Assembly: GCA_035943635.1 (NCBI GenBank)
Contig: DASZBX010000061.1
Location: 106,420 to 170,419 of the forward strand
Source of the DNA: DASZBX01 sp035943635
Lineage (GTDB): Bacteria; Actinomycetota; Actinomycetes; Streptomycetales; Catenulisporaceae
DNA length: 64,000 bases
Direction of reading: 5' to 3'
The first letter of the stretch is position 1. Every line of letters begins with the position of its first letter. Both the position numbers and the translations under genes were made by a program. The notes beneath the pieces are model-generated. The model did not search any database. It worked only from the letters and a program-made list of their open reading frames with translations, and had not been told where the DNA came from. This document shows, piece after piece, positions 24,881 through 33,114 of the stretch.

Positions 24881-25788
24881 TCCCGGTCATCCTGTGCGGC
24901 GGCCTGGTCGGCTTCGCCGTGTTCGTCTTCATCTACGCCCTGTTCCCGGCCCGGCGCAGCGCCGCGGGCACGGTGGCCCAGATCGACGCCCTGCGCGAGC
25001 GCGGGCAGAGCTTCGGCCAGCCGGTGCGGCGCGAGCGGGACCAGGAGGCTCCGCTCAAGGAGCAGATCGGCACCTGGCTGTCCGACGTCTACGCGCGGCA
25101 GGGCTGGAAGCAGACCACGGTGCGCGCGGACCTGAACATCCTGGAGCGGCCCTGGGAGACCTTCCTGGCCACCAAGGTCGGGCTGGCCGCGCTGGGCTTC
25201 TTCGCCATCCCGATCCTGTTCGCCCTGGCCTGGCTGCTCGGCCTGCACCTGAACGTCCTGATTCCGCTCTGGCTGGCGCTGCTGGCCGCGGGAGGCTGTT
25301 TCATGCTGCCGGACCTGGAGGTGCGCAACGAGGGCAAGGCCAAGCGGGAGGACTTCCGCCGGGTGGTCGGGGCCTACCTGGACCTGGTGTCGATGAACCT
25401 GGCCGGCGGCCGCGGCCTGCCCGAGGCCCTGATGGCCGCGGCCGAGCTGAGCGACAGCCCGGCGATCCGCCGGATCAGGATCGCGCTGACCGACGCCCGG
25501 CTGTCCGGGCAGACCCAGTGGACCGCGCTGCGCATGCTCGGCGAACAGATCGGGATCGAGGAACTCCAGGACCTCGGTTTCGCCCTCGCCCTCGTCGCCG
25601 ACGACGGGGCCAAGATCCGCCAGTCGCTCAGCTCGCGCGCGGAGACCATGCGTCGCCGCGAGCTGGCCGAACTGGAGAGCAAGGCGGGCGCCAGGTCCCA
25701 ATCCATGCTGGTCGCCCAGATGCTGCTGTGCACGGCCTTCCTGCTGTTCCTGATGTACCCGGCGGTCGCGCAGATCAGTGCTTTCTGA
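24877..25788 (+). CDS. tadC: TadC-like type II secretion system F domain protein
   Basis: A 303-residue platform protein with an N-terminal helix, a central pair of helices (FFAIPILFALAWLLGL and LIPLWLALLAAGGCF) and a C-terminal helix (AQMLLCTAFLLFLMYP). The T2SSF signature is YLDLVSMNLAGGRGLPEALM. It starts within the tadB stop codon (GTGA). Together with TadB it forms the membrane base of the Flp pilus machine. Confidence 0.88.
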   Translation: MIPVILCGGLVGFAVFVFIYALFPARRSAAGTVAQIDALRERGQSFGQPVRRERDQEAPLKEQIGTWLSDVYARQGWKQTTVRADLNILERPWETFLATKVGLAALGFFAIPILFALAWLLGLHLNVLIPLWLALLAAGGCFMLPDLEVRNEGKAKREDFRRVVGAYLDLVSMNLAGGRGLPEALMAAAELSDSPAIRRIRIALTDARLSGQTQWTALRMLGEQIGIEELQDLGFALALVADDGAKIRQSLSSRAETMRRRELAELESKAGARSQSMLVAQMLLCTAFLLFLMYPAVAQISAF

Positions 25789-25842
25789 ACACCGTACCAA
25801 GGACCGAACCCACACAATGAGAATCCTTAGTAGACGGCGAAG

Positions 25843-26139
25843 GTGAACAAGATGATGGGAACAATGATCGGAAATCCGGCCCTGGACTACGTCGGGCTGG
25901 TGCTGCGCAGCCGGATCGCGTCGGCGCGGGCCGCGGCCGAGGGCGAGGGCGAAGAGCGCCAGTTCGGTGCGTCAGCGGTGGAATGGGTCGTCATCACCCT
26001 GATCGTGCTGGTCCTGGCGGGAATCGCCGCCGCGGTGATCATCCCGGCCATCACCGACAAGGCCGGCGCCATCAAGACATGCCTGAACACCTCGGGCACC
26101 AGCGCGAGCTGCCTCCCCGGCACCGGCACCGGTAACTGA
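25843..26139 (+). CDS. Flp-type major pilin
   Basis: A 98-residue protein with a long basic/acidic leader and the class III prepilin site GASAVEWVVIT: cleavage after Gly42 leaves Glu at +5 and an aromatic residue at +6, as in Flp pilins. The hydrophobic stretch ITLIVLVLAGIAAAVIIPAI builds the filament core. The mature subunit is about 56 residues with two Cys (CLNTSGTSASC) that could form a disulfide. It overlaps the next gene (TGATG). The substrate of the prepilin peptidase at 18225-18890. Confidence 0.85.
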   Translation: MNKMMGTMIGNPALDYVGLVLRSRIASARAAAEGEGEERQFGASAVEWVVITLIVLVLAGIAAAVIIPAITDKAGAIKTCLNTSGTSASCLPGTGTGN

Positions 26140-26570
26140 TGCACGGCCGGGCTGGACGGCACGACCGGGAGTCGGGTAGCACCGCGATCGAGCTCGTGCT
26201 CTGGACGCCGCTGCTGTTCTTCATCCTGTTCCTGCTGTTCCAGCTCGGCCTGTTCCTGTTCGCCCAGCACGTCGCGGACACCGCGGCCCAGGCCGGCGCC
26301 CGGACCGCCCGGCAGGACGAGGCGACCGACAAGAACTGGCAGAACGAGGCCGTGGACGCCGCCGCCTCGTGGGTCGACAACCTGATCGGGCCGGGGATCA
26401 GCGGCCCGATCACCACCACCCCGACCATCCAGGGCGATCCGGATCCGGGCGCGTGCACACCGCCGATCGTGACGGTCGAGGTCGCGTTCACCATGAACTC
26501 CGTGTTCGGCGGCATGTCGGTGCACGCGCAGAGCGCGGGCCCGGTGGAGAACTTCTACCCGGAATGCTGA
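26139..26570 (+). CDS. TadE-like pseudopilin
   Basis: A 143-residue protein with a prepilin site ESGSTAIELVLW (cleavage after Gly13, Glu at +5) followed by the helix TPLLFFILFLLFQLGLFLF. The motif QHVADTAAQAGARTAR is typical of TadE/TadF proteins of actinobacteria. It is probably a minor pilus component or assembly initiator. It is coupled to the Flp gene and 34 bases before the next TadE-like gene. Confidence 0.85.
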   Translation: MHGRAGRHDRESGSTAIELVLWTPLLFFILFLLFQLGLFLFAQHVADTAAQAGARTARQDEATDKNWQNEAVDAAASWVDNLIGPGISGPITTTPTIQGDPDPGACTPPIVTVEVAFTMNSVFGGMSVHAQSAGPVENFYPEC

Positions 26571-26604
26571 CGGCCGGCCGACGAGAACCCCGAGGCACAA
26601 GACG

Positions 26605-27078
26605 ATGATCCGAATGCGATGGACCGCACCGGTCAAGAGCGCCGACCGTGAGTCCGGCGTCTCCACAGTCGAGGTCGTGCTGCTGACCCCGCTGATCGTC
26701 TTCGTGCTGCTGGTGATGGTGGCGCTGGGGATGATGGTCAACGACAAGGGCGACGTCGGGTCCGCCTCCGCCGACGCGGCCCGGATGGGTTCGCTCCAGC
26801 GCGACCGCGGCGACGCCGACACCCAGGCCCAGAACGTCGCCGACTCGGACCTGGCCGGCCAGGTGGCCTGCTCGAACGGCCCGAGCAAGAACGCGCCGCT
26901 GCTGGTCGAGACCACCGAGAAGTACGACCCGAACTCGAAGAGCGACTACGCGTCCGGCTTCACCAACGGAGCCCTCTACCAGGTGACCCTGAGCTGCTCG
27001 GTGAACTACTTCGGCTTCACCGCGACACTCAGCTCCACCTCGATCTCGCCGATAGACCAGTACCGGGAGACGAACTGA
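26605..27078 (+). CDS. TadE/TadF-like pseudopilin
   Basis: A 157-residue protein with the site ESGVSTVEVVLL (cleavage after Gly18, Glu at +5) and a hydrophobic core (TPLIVFVLLVMVALGMMV). The VGSASADAARMGSLQRD segment resembles the post-helix part of the preceding gene, which suggests an old duplication. Two Cys lie in the C-terminal half. The stop overlaps the ATG of the next gene. Confidence 0.82.
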   Translation: MIRMRWTAPVKSADRESGVSTVEVVLLTPLIVFVLLVMVALGMMVNDKGDVGSASADAARMGSLQRDRGDADTQAQNVADSDLAGQVACSNGPSKNAPLLVETTEKYDPNSKSDYASGFTNGALYQVTLSCSVNYFGFTATLSSTSISPIDQYRETN

Positions 27079-27518
27079 TGAGAGCCCTGATCCGCAGTCG
27101 GCCGGGTGGTGACGGGGGTTCGTTCACCGTCGCCGTGGTGGTCTGGGTCCTCATCTTCATGGCCCTGCTCGTCCTGATCATCGACGGGAGCATGGAGATC
27201 ACTGCCAACGAGCGCGCGGCCGACGTGGCCGACTCGGTCGCCCGCAGCGTGGCCAACGACATCATTCTCACCGGCCTGACACAGACCGGAGCGGTGATGA
27301 TCAACAGCAATCCCGATGGCACGTGCCGGGTGCAGGACACCGACGCAATCCGTCTCTCCCTCGACGACCCGAACGTGTCGATCGCGAGCTGTAACGTGAA
27401 AAATGGAAATACGGTCACAGTAACGGTCGCTCTCGCCTACAGCCCGTTGCTTTGGGGTAAAGGTGTAACAGCACATGCAACTGCGACGGCGGCGGCCGTC
27501 ACAGCACCCACGAAATGA
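27078..27518 (+). CDS. Third pilus-associated TadE/TadG-like protein
   Basis: A 146-residue protein with a Gly-rich prepilin-like site (GGDGGSFTVAVVVW) and a membrane helix (VVVWVLIFMALLVLIIDGSM). Unlike its two neighbours it has no Glu at +5. Such +5 exceptions occur among pseudopilins that cap or start the fibre. The ANERAADVADSVARSVAND segment follows the TadE pattern. It ends 48 bases before the LysM regulator. Confidence 0.75.
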   Translation: MRALIRSRPGGDGGSFTVAVVVWVLIFMALLVLIIDGSMEITANERAADVADSVARSVANDIILTGLTQTGAVMINSNPDGTCRVQDTDAIRLSLDDPNVSIASCNVKNGNTVTVTVALAYSPLLWGKGVTAHATATAAAVTAPTK

Positions 27519-27566
27519 TCGGCCGCCCCCATGAAGCAGAACTCTCGACTCGGGGAGGAAAAGACG

Positions 27567-30500
27567 ATGGCCAGCACCGCGAGTCCGCCCTCGCAGCGCA
27601 AGCCGAACGCCGACCAGGGCCGTAACGACCAGTGGTCGCCGCAGCCGCAGCGGATCAAACACCGGCGCACCTTCGGCGACTTCGTGCGCGGGACCGGCGC
27701 CTTCCTCCTCCTGCTCGCGCTCCTGGTCGGCATCCCCTATGCCATGGTGCTGCTGATCGGGTGGCCGCTGCCGCACCACGTGCCCGGCGCCGACACGTTC
27801 AAGCAGCCGCTGAGCCAGCGGACCCTGCTGCACGCGCTGGCCGTCGTGGTCTGGCTGGCCTGGGCCCAGTTCGCCGCGTGCGTGCTGATCGAGTTCCGGG
27901 CCGCCAAGCACGGGATCGGGATGCCACGGCACGTGTTCGGCGCCGGGCCCAGCCAGTTCCTGGCCCGTCAGCTGGTGGCCTCGATCCTGATGATCACCGC
28001 GACCGCCGCCTCGTTCGTGCCCAACCTGGCCCACCTCGGCGGCGGCCAGTCGGCCCCGCAGGCCCGGCCGGCCACCACGGCCACCGCCGCCCCGCACGGC
28101 GGCCCGGCCGCGACCGGCTCCGGCGCGCCGGCCCGCACCTCCCCGGCGATGGCGCCGGCCGCGTTCTCGCTCTCCTCCACACCGGTCGTCCAGCCGACCG
28201 TGTCCGGCGCGACCCCGCAGAACACCGGGCCGATGGTGGCCGTCCCGGACGGGGTGGACGCCGAGATCAAGCTCTACCGGGTGACGCCCCCGGCCGGCCG
28301 CAACCACGACTCGCTCTGGGACATCGCCCAGCGGCACCTTGGCGACGGGCGCCGGTACAAGGAGATCTTCGAGCTCAACAAGGACCGGGTGCAGCCGGAC
28401 GGGCAGAAGCTGACCAACGCCTCGCTGATCCGGCCCGGCTGGATCCTGGCCATGCCCGCCGACGCCACCGGCGGGGACCTGGTGGTCGACTCCTCGGTGC
28501 TGGAACCGGTGCCGGTGTACAACGGCCCGGCCTCGACCGTGCTGAACCAGACCGCGCCGCCGCAGGCCCTGCCGTCCGGTTCCGGCGCGCTGACCCCGGC
28601 CGCGCCCGGCGGGATCACCCCGACCACGGCCGCCCCGGCCCAGACCTCGCCGGCGCGGTACGGCTCCGCTCCGGCCGCCGCGCTGCCGGCCGGGACCGCT
28701 CCGTCCGCCGCCGGGCAGAACCTTCCGGCCACCACGAGCTCCGGGGCGCCGCCGAACCCGACCGCGCCGAACCCGGCGCAGACCTTCCCGACCCGGGTGC
28801 TGCCGGCGCAGAGCCCGGCCCAGAACCCGAGCCAGAATTCCGGCCAGGCGCAGAACCCGGCCCAGGGCCAGAACCTCCCGGCCCAGATCGCGCCGTCCCA
28901 GACCGTGCCCGGCGGCACCGGCCAGTACCCGACCGCGCCGCCCTCGTCCTCGGCCGCGAACCTGCCCGCCCTCAGCACCGGCACCCAGACCGGAGGCGCC
29001 CCGACCTCGGTCCAGCCCGTGGCCGTCCGGCCGGCCGCCGCCCAGCCGCCCGCGCCCCTCCCGCCCGCGGCCGCGGCGAACCAGACCACGAACAACGCCC
29101 CGACCATGACGGCCGGCACCGCCCCGCTGGCGCCCGGCTCGCACCGCGGTTCCCAGCACCCGGACGAGAGCGCCGCCGGCAACTCCGAGGACCGGCTGCT
29201 CTACGGTCTGGCCGGCGCGCCGCTGCTGTCCGCCGGACTGCTGCTGGCGCTGCGCCGGCACCGGCGCCGGCAGCTGTGGCACCGGATCTTCGGCCGCCGC
29301 CCGGTCACCGCCACCGGCGACGGCGCCGCGGCCGAGGAGTCGATCCGGATCGGCGCCGGCGAACCGGAGGTCTACTTCCTGGACCTGGCCCTGCGCGGCC
29401 TGTCCGCGTCCTGCATCGCCCGCGGCCAGGAACTGCCGGCCGGCTACGCCCTGCGGCTGCGCCCGGAGGGCCTGGAGCTGATGCTCAGCACCGCGATCGA
29501 CCCGAGCGGGCCGATCCGGCCGCCGGCCCCCTGGTACGCCGCGCCGGACGGGCGCTCCTGGAACTTCCCCCGGCAGCGGATCGGGGACGTGGACGCCGAC
29601 GCGGCCCGCCGCTGCTTCGCCCCCTACCCCGGCCTGGTCTCGATCGGCCGGGCCGGCCGGGACCGGCTGCTGATCGACCTGGAGGAGGCCCGCGGGGTGA
29701 TCGCGGTGACCGGCCCGCCGGCCGACCGCCGGGCGGTGCTGGCCGCCCTGGCCGCCGAACTGGCCACCAACTCCTGGTCGGACCGGATGAGCGTGACCCT
29801 GGTCGGCTTCCCCGGCGAGCTGACCCCGCTGGCCCCGGCCCGGATCCGGCACGCGCGCACCCTGGACGAGGTGCTGCCCTCGCTGGAGACCGAGGCGGCC
29901 GAACGCGAGCGGGCGCTGCGACTGTCCCGGCTCGGCTCGGTGCTCGACGGCCGGGCCCGGGCCAGCCAGGCCAGCTCCTTCCCGCCGCACTTCGTGATCG
30001 TGGCCGAGGAACCGCACCCGGCCATCCTGGCCCGGCTGGTCAGCTCCGCGGCCACCACCACCCGGGTGGGCATGGGCTTCGTGGTGGCCGGCGAGGTCAC
30101 CGGCGCGGCCTGGCAGTTCCGGCTGACCGGGGACGACCGGATCGTCGCCCCCGAACTCGGCGTGGACGCCAGCCCGCAGCTGCTCCCGGAGGACCAGTAC
30201 GCGGCCATCCTCGGCCTGTTCCGGGCCGTGTCCGAGGTGCGCGGGGCCGAGATCGGGCCGACCCAGGTGCACCAGTCGGTCGGCTACTCCGGCGCCCTGC
30301 CGGACGAGCCGCCGTCGATCTACGTGGCCATGCTCGGCCTGCTGGAGATCACCGGCTCCGGGCCGGTGGACCAGGAGCGGGCCGGGCTGCTGGCCGAGGC
30401 CCTGGTCTACCTGGTGCACCACCGCGACGGCGTGCACCCGCAGGTCCTGGCGGCCGCGCTGTGGCCGCGCGGAGCCACCCGGGACGTGATCGAGTCCACC

Positions 30501-31082
30501 TTCGCCCGGCTGGCCGAGTGGCTGGGAGTGGACCGCAAGGGTTCGCGCAACCTGCGCCAGGACCCGGACGGCCGGCTGCGGCTGGGCCCCTACGTCTGGT
30601 CGGACTGGGACCAGTTCCAGTCGCTCCAGTCCCGGGCCCTGTACGACGCCGGGGTGCAGCAGTCCGGCCAGCGCGGCCAGCTGCTGAGCATCGCGCTGGA
30701 CCTGGTCCGCGGGCCGTACCTGGCCGACCGGGAGTCGGGCCGGTACGCGTGGCTGGCCTACGAGATCGCCGAGGCCCAGGTCCCGGCGGTGATCGCGGAC
30801 ACCGCGCTGCAACTGGCCGACTCCTGCGCCAACGCCGGCCTGGCCGAGGCCGCGATCGACGCGGTCAAGGCCGGGATGCGCGGCAGCCCCGACGACGAGG
30901 AGCTGTGGCGCGGCCTGCTGCGCGCGACCGCGGCCACCGGCGACATGATCCGGCTCGAGGGCGCGATCGAGGGCCTGTACAAGCGCACCTGGTACGTCCA
31001 CGGTGTCAAGGGCCTGCACCCGCGTACCGAGGCCCTGGTCGACGAGCTCCTGCCGACCTGGCGGACCCTGATCCACTCGTAG
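27567..31082 (+). CDS. Transmembrane LysM protein with cytosolic SARP-like (wHTH-BTAD) domain
   Basis: An 1171-residue protein starting after a strong GGGGAGG site. Three membrane helices (about residues 44-66, 88-108 and 134-152) place the next region outside: a LysM domain at about 235-300 (HDSLWDIAQRHLGDGRRYKEIFELN, then LIRPGWIL) and a long Pro/Ala/Gln-rich wall-spanning linker. A fourth helix near 541-561 returns to the cytosol. After a domain of unknown type comes a winged-helix region (DGVHPQVLAAALWPRG) and a C-terminal BTAD all-helical domain. It may sense wall or pilus status and regulate transcription. Last gene of the Tad run. Confidence 0.82.
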   Translation: MASTASPPSQRKPNADQGRNDQWSPQPQRIKHRRTFGDFVRGTGAFLLLLALLVGIPYAMVLLIGWPLPHHVPGADTFKQPLSQRTLLHALAVVVWLAWAQFAACVLIEFRAAKHGIGMPRHVFGAGPSQFLARQLVASILMITATAASFVPNLAHLGGGQSAPQARPATTATAAPHGGPAATGSGAPARTSPAMAPAAFSLSSTPVVQPTVSGATPQNTGPMVAVPDGVDAEIKLYRVTPPAGRNHDSLWDIAQRHLGDGRRYKEIFELNKDRVQPDGQKLTNASLIRPGWILAMPADATGGDLVVDSSVLEPVPVYNGPASTVLNQTAPPQALPSGSGALTPAAPGGITPTTAAPAQTSPARYGSAPAAALPAGTAPSAAGQNLPATTSSGAPPNPTAPNPAQTFPTRVLPAQSPAQNPSQNSGQAQNPAQGQNLPAQIAPSQTVPGGTGQYPTAPPSSSAANLPALSTGTQTGGAPTSVQPVAVRPAAAQPPAPLPPAAAANQTTNNAPTMTAGTAPLAPGSHRGSQHPDESAAGNSEDRLLYGLAGAPLLSAGLLLALRRHRRRQLWHRIFGRRPVTATGDGAAAEESIRIGAGEPEVYFLDLALRGLSASCIARGQELPAGYALRLRPEGLELMLSTAIDPSGPIRPPAPWYAAPDGRSWNFPRQRIGDVDADAARRCFAPYPGLVSIGRAGRDRLLIDLEEARGVIAVTGPPADRRAVLAALAAELATNSWSDRMSVTLVGFPGELTPLAPARIRHARTLDEVLPSLETEAAERERALRLSRLGSVLDGRARASQASSFPPHFVIVAEEPHPAILARLVSSAATTTRVGMGFVVAGEVTGAAWQFRLTGDDRIVAPELGVDASPQLLPEDQYAAILGLFRAVSEVRGAEIGPTQVHQSVGYSGALPDEPPSIYVAMLGLLEITGSGPVDQERAGLLAEALVYLVHHRDGVHPQVLAAALWPRGATRDVIESTFARLAEWLGVDRKGSRNLRQDPDGRLRLGPYVWSDWDQFQSLQSRALYDAGVQQSGQRGQLLSIALDLVRGPYLADRESGRYAWLAYEIAEAQVPAVIADTALQLADSCANAGLAEAAIDAVKAGMRGSPDDEELWRGLLRATAATGDMIRLEGAIEGLYKRTWYVHGVKGLHPRTEALVDELLPTWRTLIHS

Positions 31083-31111
31083 CCTCTTAGCCCCACGCTG
31101 GTCCAGCCATG

Positions 31112-31129
31112 GATGCACTATGGTGCATC
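31112..31129. promoter_or_regulatory. Perfect inverted repeat ahead of degV
   Basis: GATGCAC and GTGCATC (seven bases each, four-base spacer) end two bases before the chosen degV start codon. It could be an operator for a dimeric repressor or a hairpin covering the start; no clear ribosome binding site is present. Confidence 0.4.
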
Positions 31130-31131
31130 GT

Positions 31132-31986
31132 ATGACTGACCGGACCGCGGTAGTGACGGACTCCACGGCGTGCCTGCCAGACCGGGCCGCCGCGGAGGCG
31201 GCGGTCAACATCGTCCCGCTCCAGGTGGTGATCGGGGTGAACTCCTACACCGAGGGCACCCCGGAGGCGCGGACCAACCTGCTGGACGCGCTGCGCCACC
31301 GGCAGCCGGCCAGCACCTCCCGCCCGGCCCCGGAGCAGTTCGCGGCCCAGTACCGGGTGCTGGCCGAGGCCGGGGCCACCGGCATCGTCTCGGTGCACCT
31401 GTCCGGCGACCTGTCCGCCACCTACGAGTCCGCCCTGCTGGCCGCCGCCCAGGCGCCGATCCCGGTCGAGGTGGTGGACTCCCGCTCGGTCGGCCTGGGC
31501 CTGGGGTTCGCGGCCCTGGCGGCCGGCCGGGCCGCCCTGGCCGGGCAGAGCCTGGCGGTCTGCGCCGACGTCGCGGCCAAGCGGGCCGCGCACACCTCGG
31601 CGTTCTTCTACGTCGACACCCTCGAGCAGCTGCGCCAGGGCGGCCGGATCGGCCCGGCCGCGGCCCTGTTCGGCTCGGCACTCGCCGTCAAACCCCTGCT
31701 GCACCTCGTGGACGGCCGGGTCGAGCTGCTGGAGAAGGTGCGCACCTCGGCCCGCGCGATCGCCCGGCTGGAACAGCTGGCGGTGGAACGCGCGGGCGTG
31801 GACCAGGTGGACATCGCCGTCCACCACCTCGCCTCGCTGCCCCGGGCCGAGCTGTTGACCGAGAACCTGCGCAACCAGCTGCCCGGCCTGGGCGAACTGA
31901 CCATCGCCGAAGTCGGCGCGGTGCTCGGCGCGCACGCCGGCCTGGGGCTGCTCGCGGTCGTCGTCTCACCGCGGTTCGACTACTGA
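31132..31986 (+). CDS. DegV family fatty-acid-binding protein
   Basis: A 284-residue protein of the DegV fold. VVTDSTACLP opens the N-terminal domain (fatty-acid head-group binding), TSRPAPEQF follows, SVHLSGDLSATYESA lies in the middle, and FYVDTLEQLRQGGRIGPAAAL and AVKPLLHLVDGRVELLEKVRT in the C-terminal domain. DegV proteins present bound fatty acids to FakA-type kinases, although many actinobacterial members have no known partner. The start MTDRTAVV (31132) is preferred to the ATG four codons upstream. It lies between the Tad locus and comEA. Confidence 0.9.
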   Translation: MTDRTAVVTDSTACLPDRAAAEAAVNIVPLQVVIGVNSYTEGTPEARTNLLDALRHRQPASTSRPAPEQFAAQYRVLAEAGATGIVSVHLSGDLSATYESALLAAAQAPIPVEVVDSRSVGLGLGFAALAAGRAALAGQSLAVCADVAAKRAAHTSAFFYVDTLEQLRQGGRIGPAAALFGSALAVKPLLHLVDGRVELLEKVRTSARAIARLEQLAVERAGVDQVDIAVHHLASLPRAELLTENLRNQLPGLGELTIAEVGAVLGAHAGLGLLAVVVSPRFDY

Positions 31987-32072
31987 TTCCTCCGTCTTCG
32001 GCCCGGCCCGTATGTACGCACACGCGGATAGGGCTGGGCCGAACGGGTGACTGCGCCGCTCGCGGGTCCGAG

Positions 32073-32081
32073 TTATCCACA
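32073..32081 (+). promoter_or_regulatory. Single DnaA box TTATCCACA upstream of comEA
   Basis: A perfect match to the classical DnaA box, about 100 bases before the comEA start, in the degV-comEA gap. Only one copy is seen, with no AT-rich unwinding element, so it is not an origin. It may titrate DnaA or be chance. Confidence 0.35.
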
Positions 32082-32178
32082 GGTGGTCGAAAAACTCCGC
32101 ACTGCGCCTGAATCGTCTCCTACAGTCAAGATCAAGCCGGTTGTGTCAGCAGCCGGATCTCGATCTCAGGAGCATCAG

Positions 32179-33114
32179 ATGCCACTGCCGGAAGATTTCG
32201 AGTTCGGTGCCCGGACGCACGTCGACGCGTTGGACGAGTCGGCCGAGTCAGCGTACGACGTCGAGCCGCCCGCCCCGGTCCGCCGCCCGCCGAGCCGCCG
32301 GACGGACCGGATCCGCGGCTGGATCGCCGACCGGCTGCCCGACCCGCTCAAGGGCCGCTGGCGGATGGACCACCGGGTCGGCATGGCGCTGTCCGCGGTG
32401 GCGGTGATCAGCGCCTTCGCAATGGGCGGCTACGCCCTGTGGAGCGCGCAGCCGGAGCAGAAACCGCAGCAGTTCGCCGTGGCCGGGTCGGCCGATCAGG
32501 GCTATGCCAAGAGCGCCGATCAGGCCGACGGCCGCACGCCCGCCGCCGAGTCGGGTTCTGATACGGACCCCGCATCCGGGTCGGGCGACGGCGATCCACC
32601 CCAAGCCGGATCGATGTCCATGCCGATGGCCGATCCGCTGCCCGCCGCCGGGGCCACGACCGAGGCCCCGATCCTGGTCGACGTCGAGGGCCGGGTGGCC
32701 CGGCCCGGCGTGCAGCGGCTGCCGGCCGGCTCCCGGGTGCTCGACGCCCTGACCATGGCCGGCGGCGCGCTGCCGGGCACCGACCTGTCGAACCTGGACC
32801 AGGCCCGGGTGCTCGGCGACGGCGAGCAGGTCATGGTCGGCCCGGGCGGCGGCGGCGGGGCGGTGCCCGGGGCCGGGGCCTCGGCGCCCGCGGCCAAGGG
32901 CCGGACCAAGGCCGTGCCGTCCGCGCCGATCCGGCTGAACACGGCCACCCTGGAACAGCTCGAAGAGCTCCCGGGCGTCGGCCCGGCGCTGGCCCAGCGG
33001 GTGCTGGACTGGCGCAGCCAGAACGGCCGGTTCGCCTCGGTGGACGACCTGCAACAGGTCAAGGGCTTCGGCCCGCACAAGTTCGCCGCGGTCCGCGCCC
33101 TGGTGACGCCGTGA
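32179..33114 (+). CDS. comEA: ComEA-like DNA-binding competence protein
   Basis: A 311-residue protein starting after AGGAG. A cytosolic N-terminus of about 75 residues precedes one membrane helix (GMALSAVAVISAFAMGGYAL). The outer part has an acidic linker, an SLBB domain (PILVDVEGRVARPGVQRLPA) and two C-terminal helix-hairpin-helix motifs (LNTATLEQLEELPGVGPALA and VDDLQQVKGFGPHKF). It binds double-stranded DNA at the cell surface and delivers it to ComEC. The stop overlaps the comEC GTG. Confidence 0.93.
   Translation: MPLPEDFEFGARTHVDALDESAESAYDVEPPAPVRRPPSRRTDRIRGWIADRLPDPLKGRWRMDHRVGMALSAVAVISAFAMGGYALWSAQPEQKPQQFAVAGSADQGYAKSADQADGRTPAAESGSDTDPASGSGDGDPPQAGSMSMPMADPLPAAGATTEAPILVDVEGRVARPGVQRLPAGSRVLDALTMAGGALPGTDLSNLDQARVLGDGEQVMVGPGGGGGAVPGAGASAPAAKGRTKAVPSAPIRLNTATLEQLEELPGVGPALAQRVLDWRSQNGRFASVDDLQQVKGFGPHKFAAVRALVTP

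Noticed and set aside
27006..31211. A 1401-residue minus-strand open frame opposite the LysM-SARP gene
   Set aside because: Long antisense frames are normal in very GC-rich DNA; it has no domain, and the plus strand carries coherent domains and a ribosome binding site.
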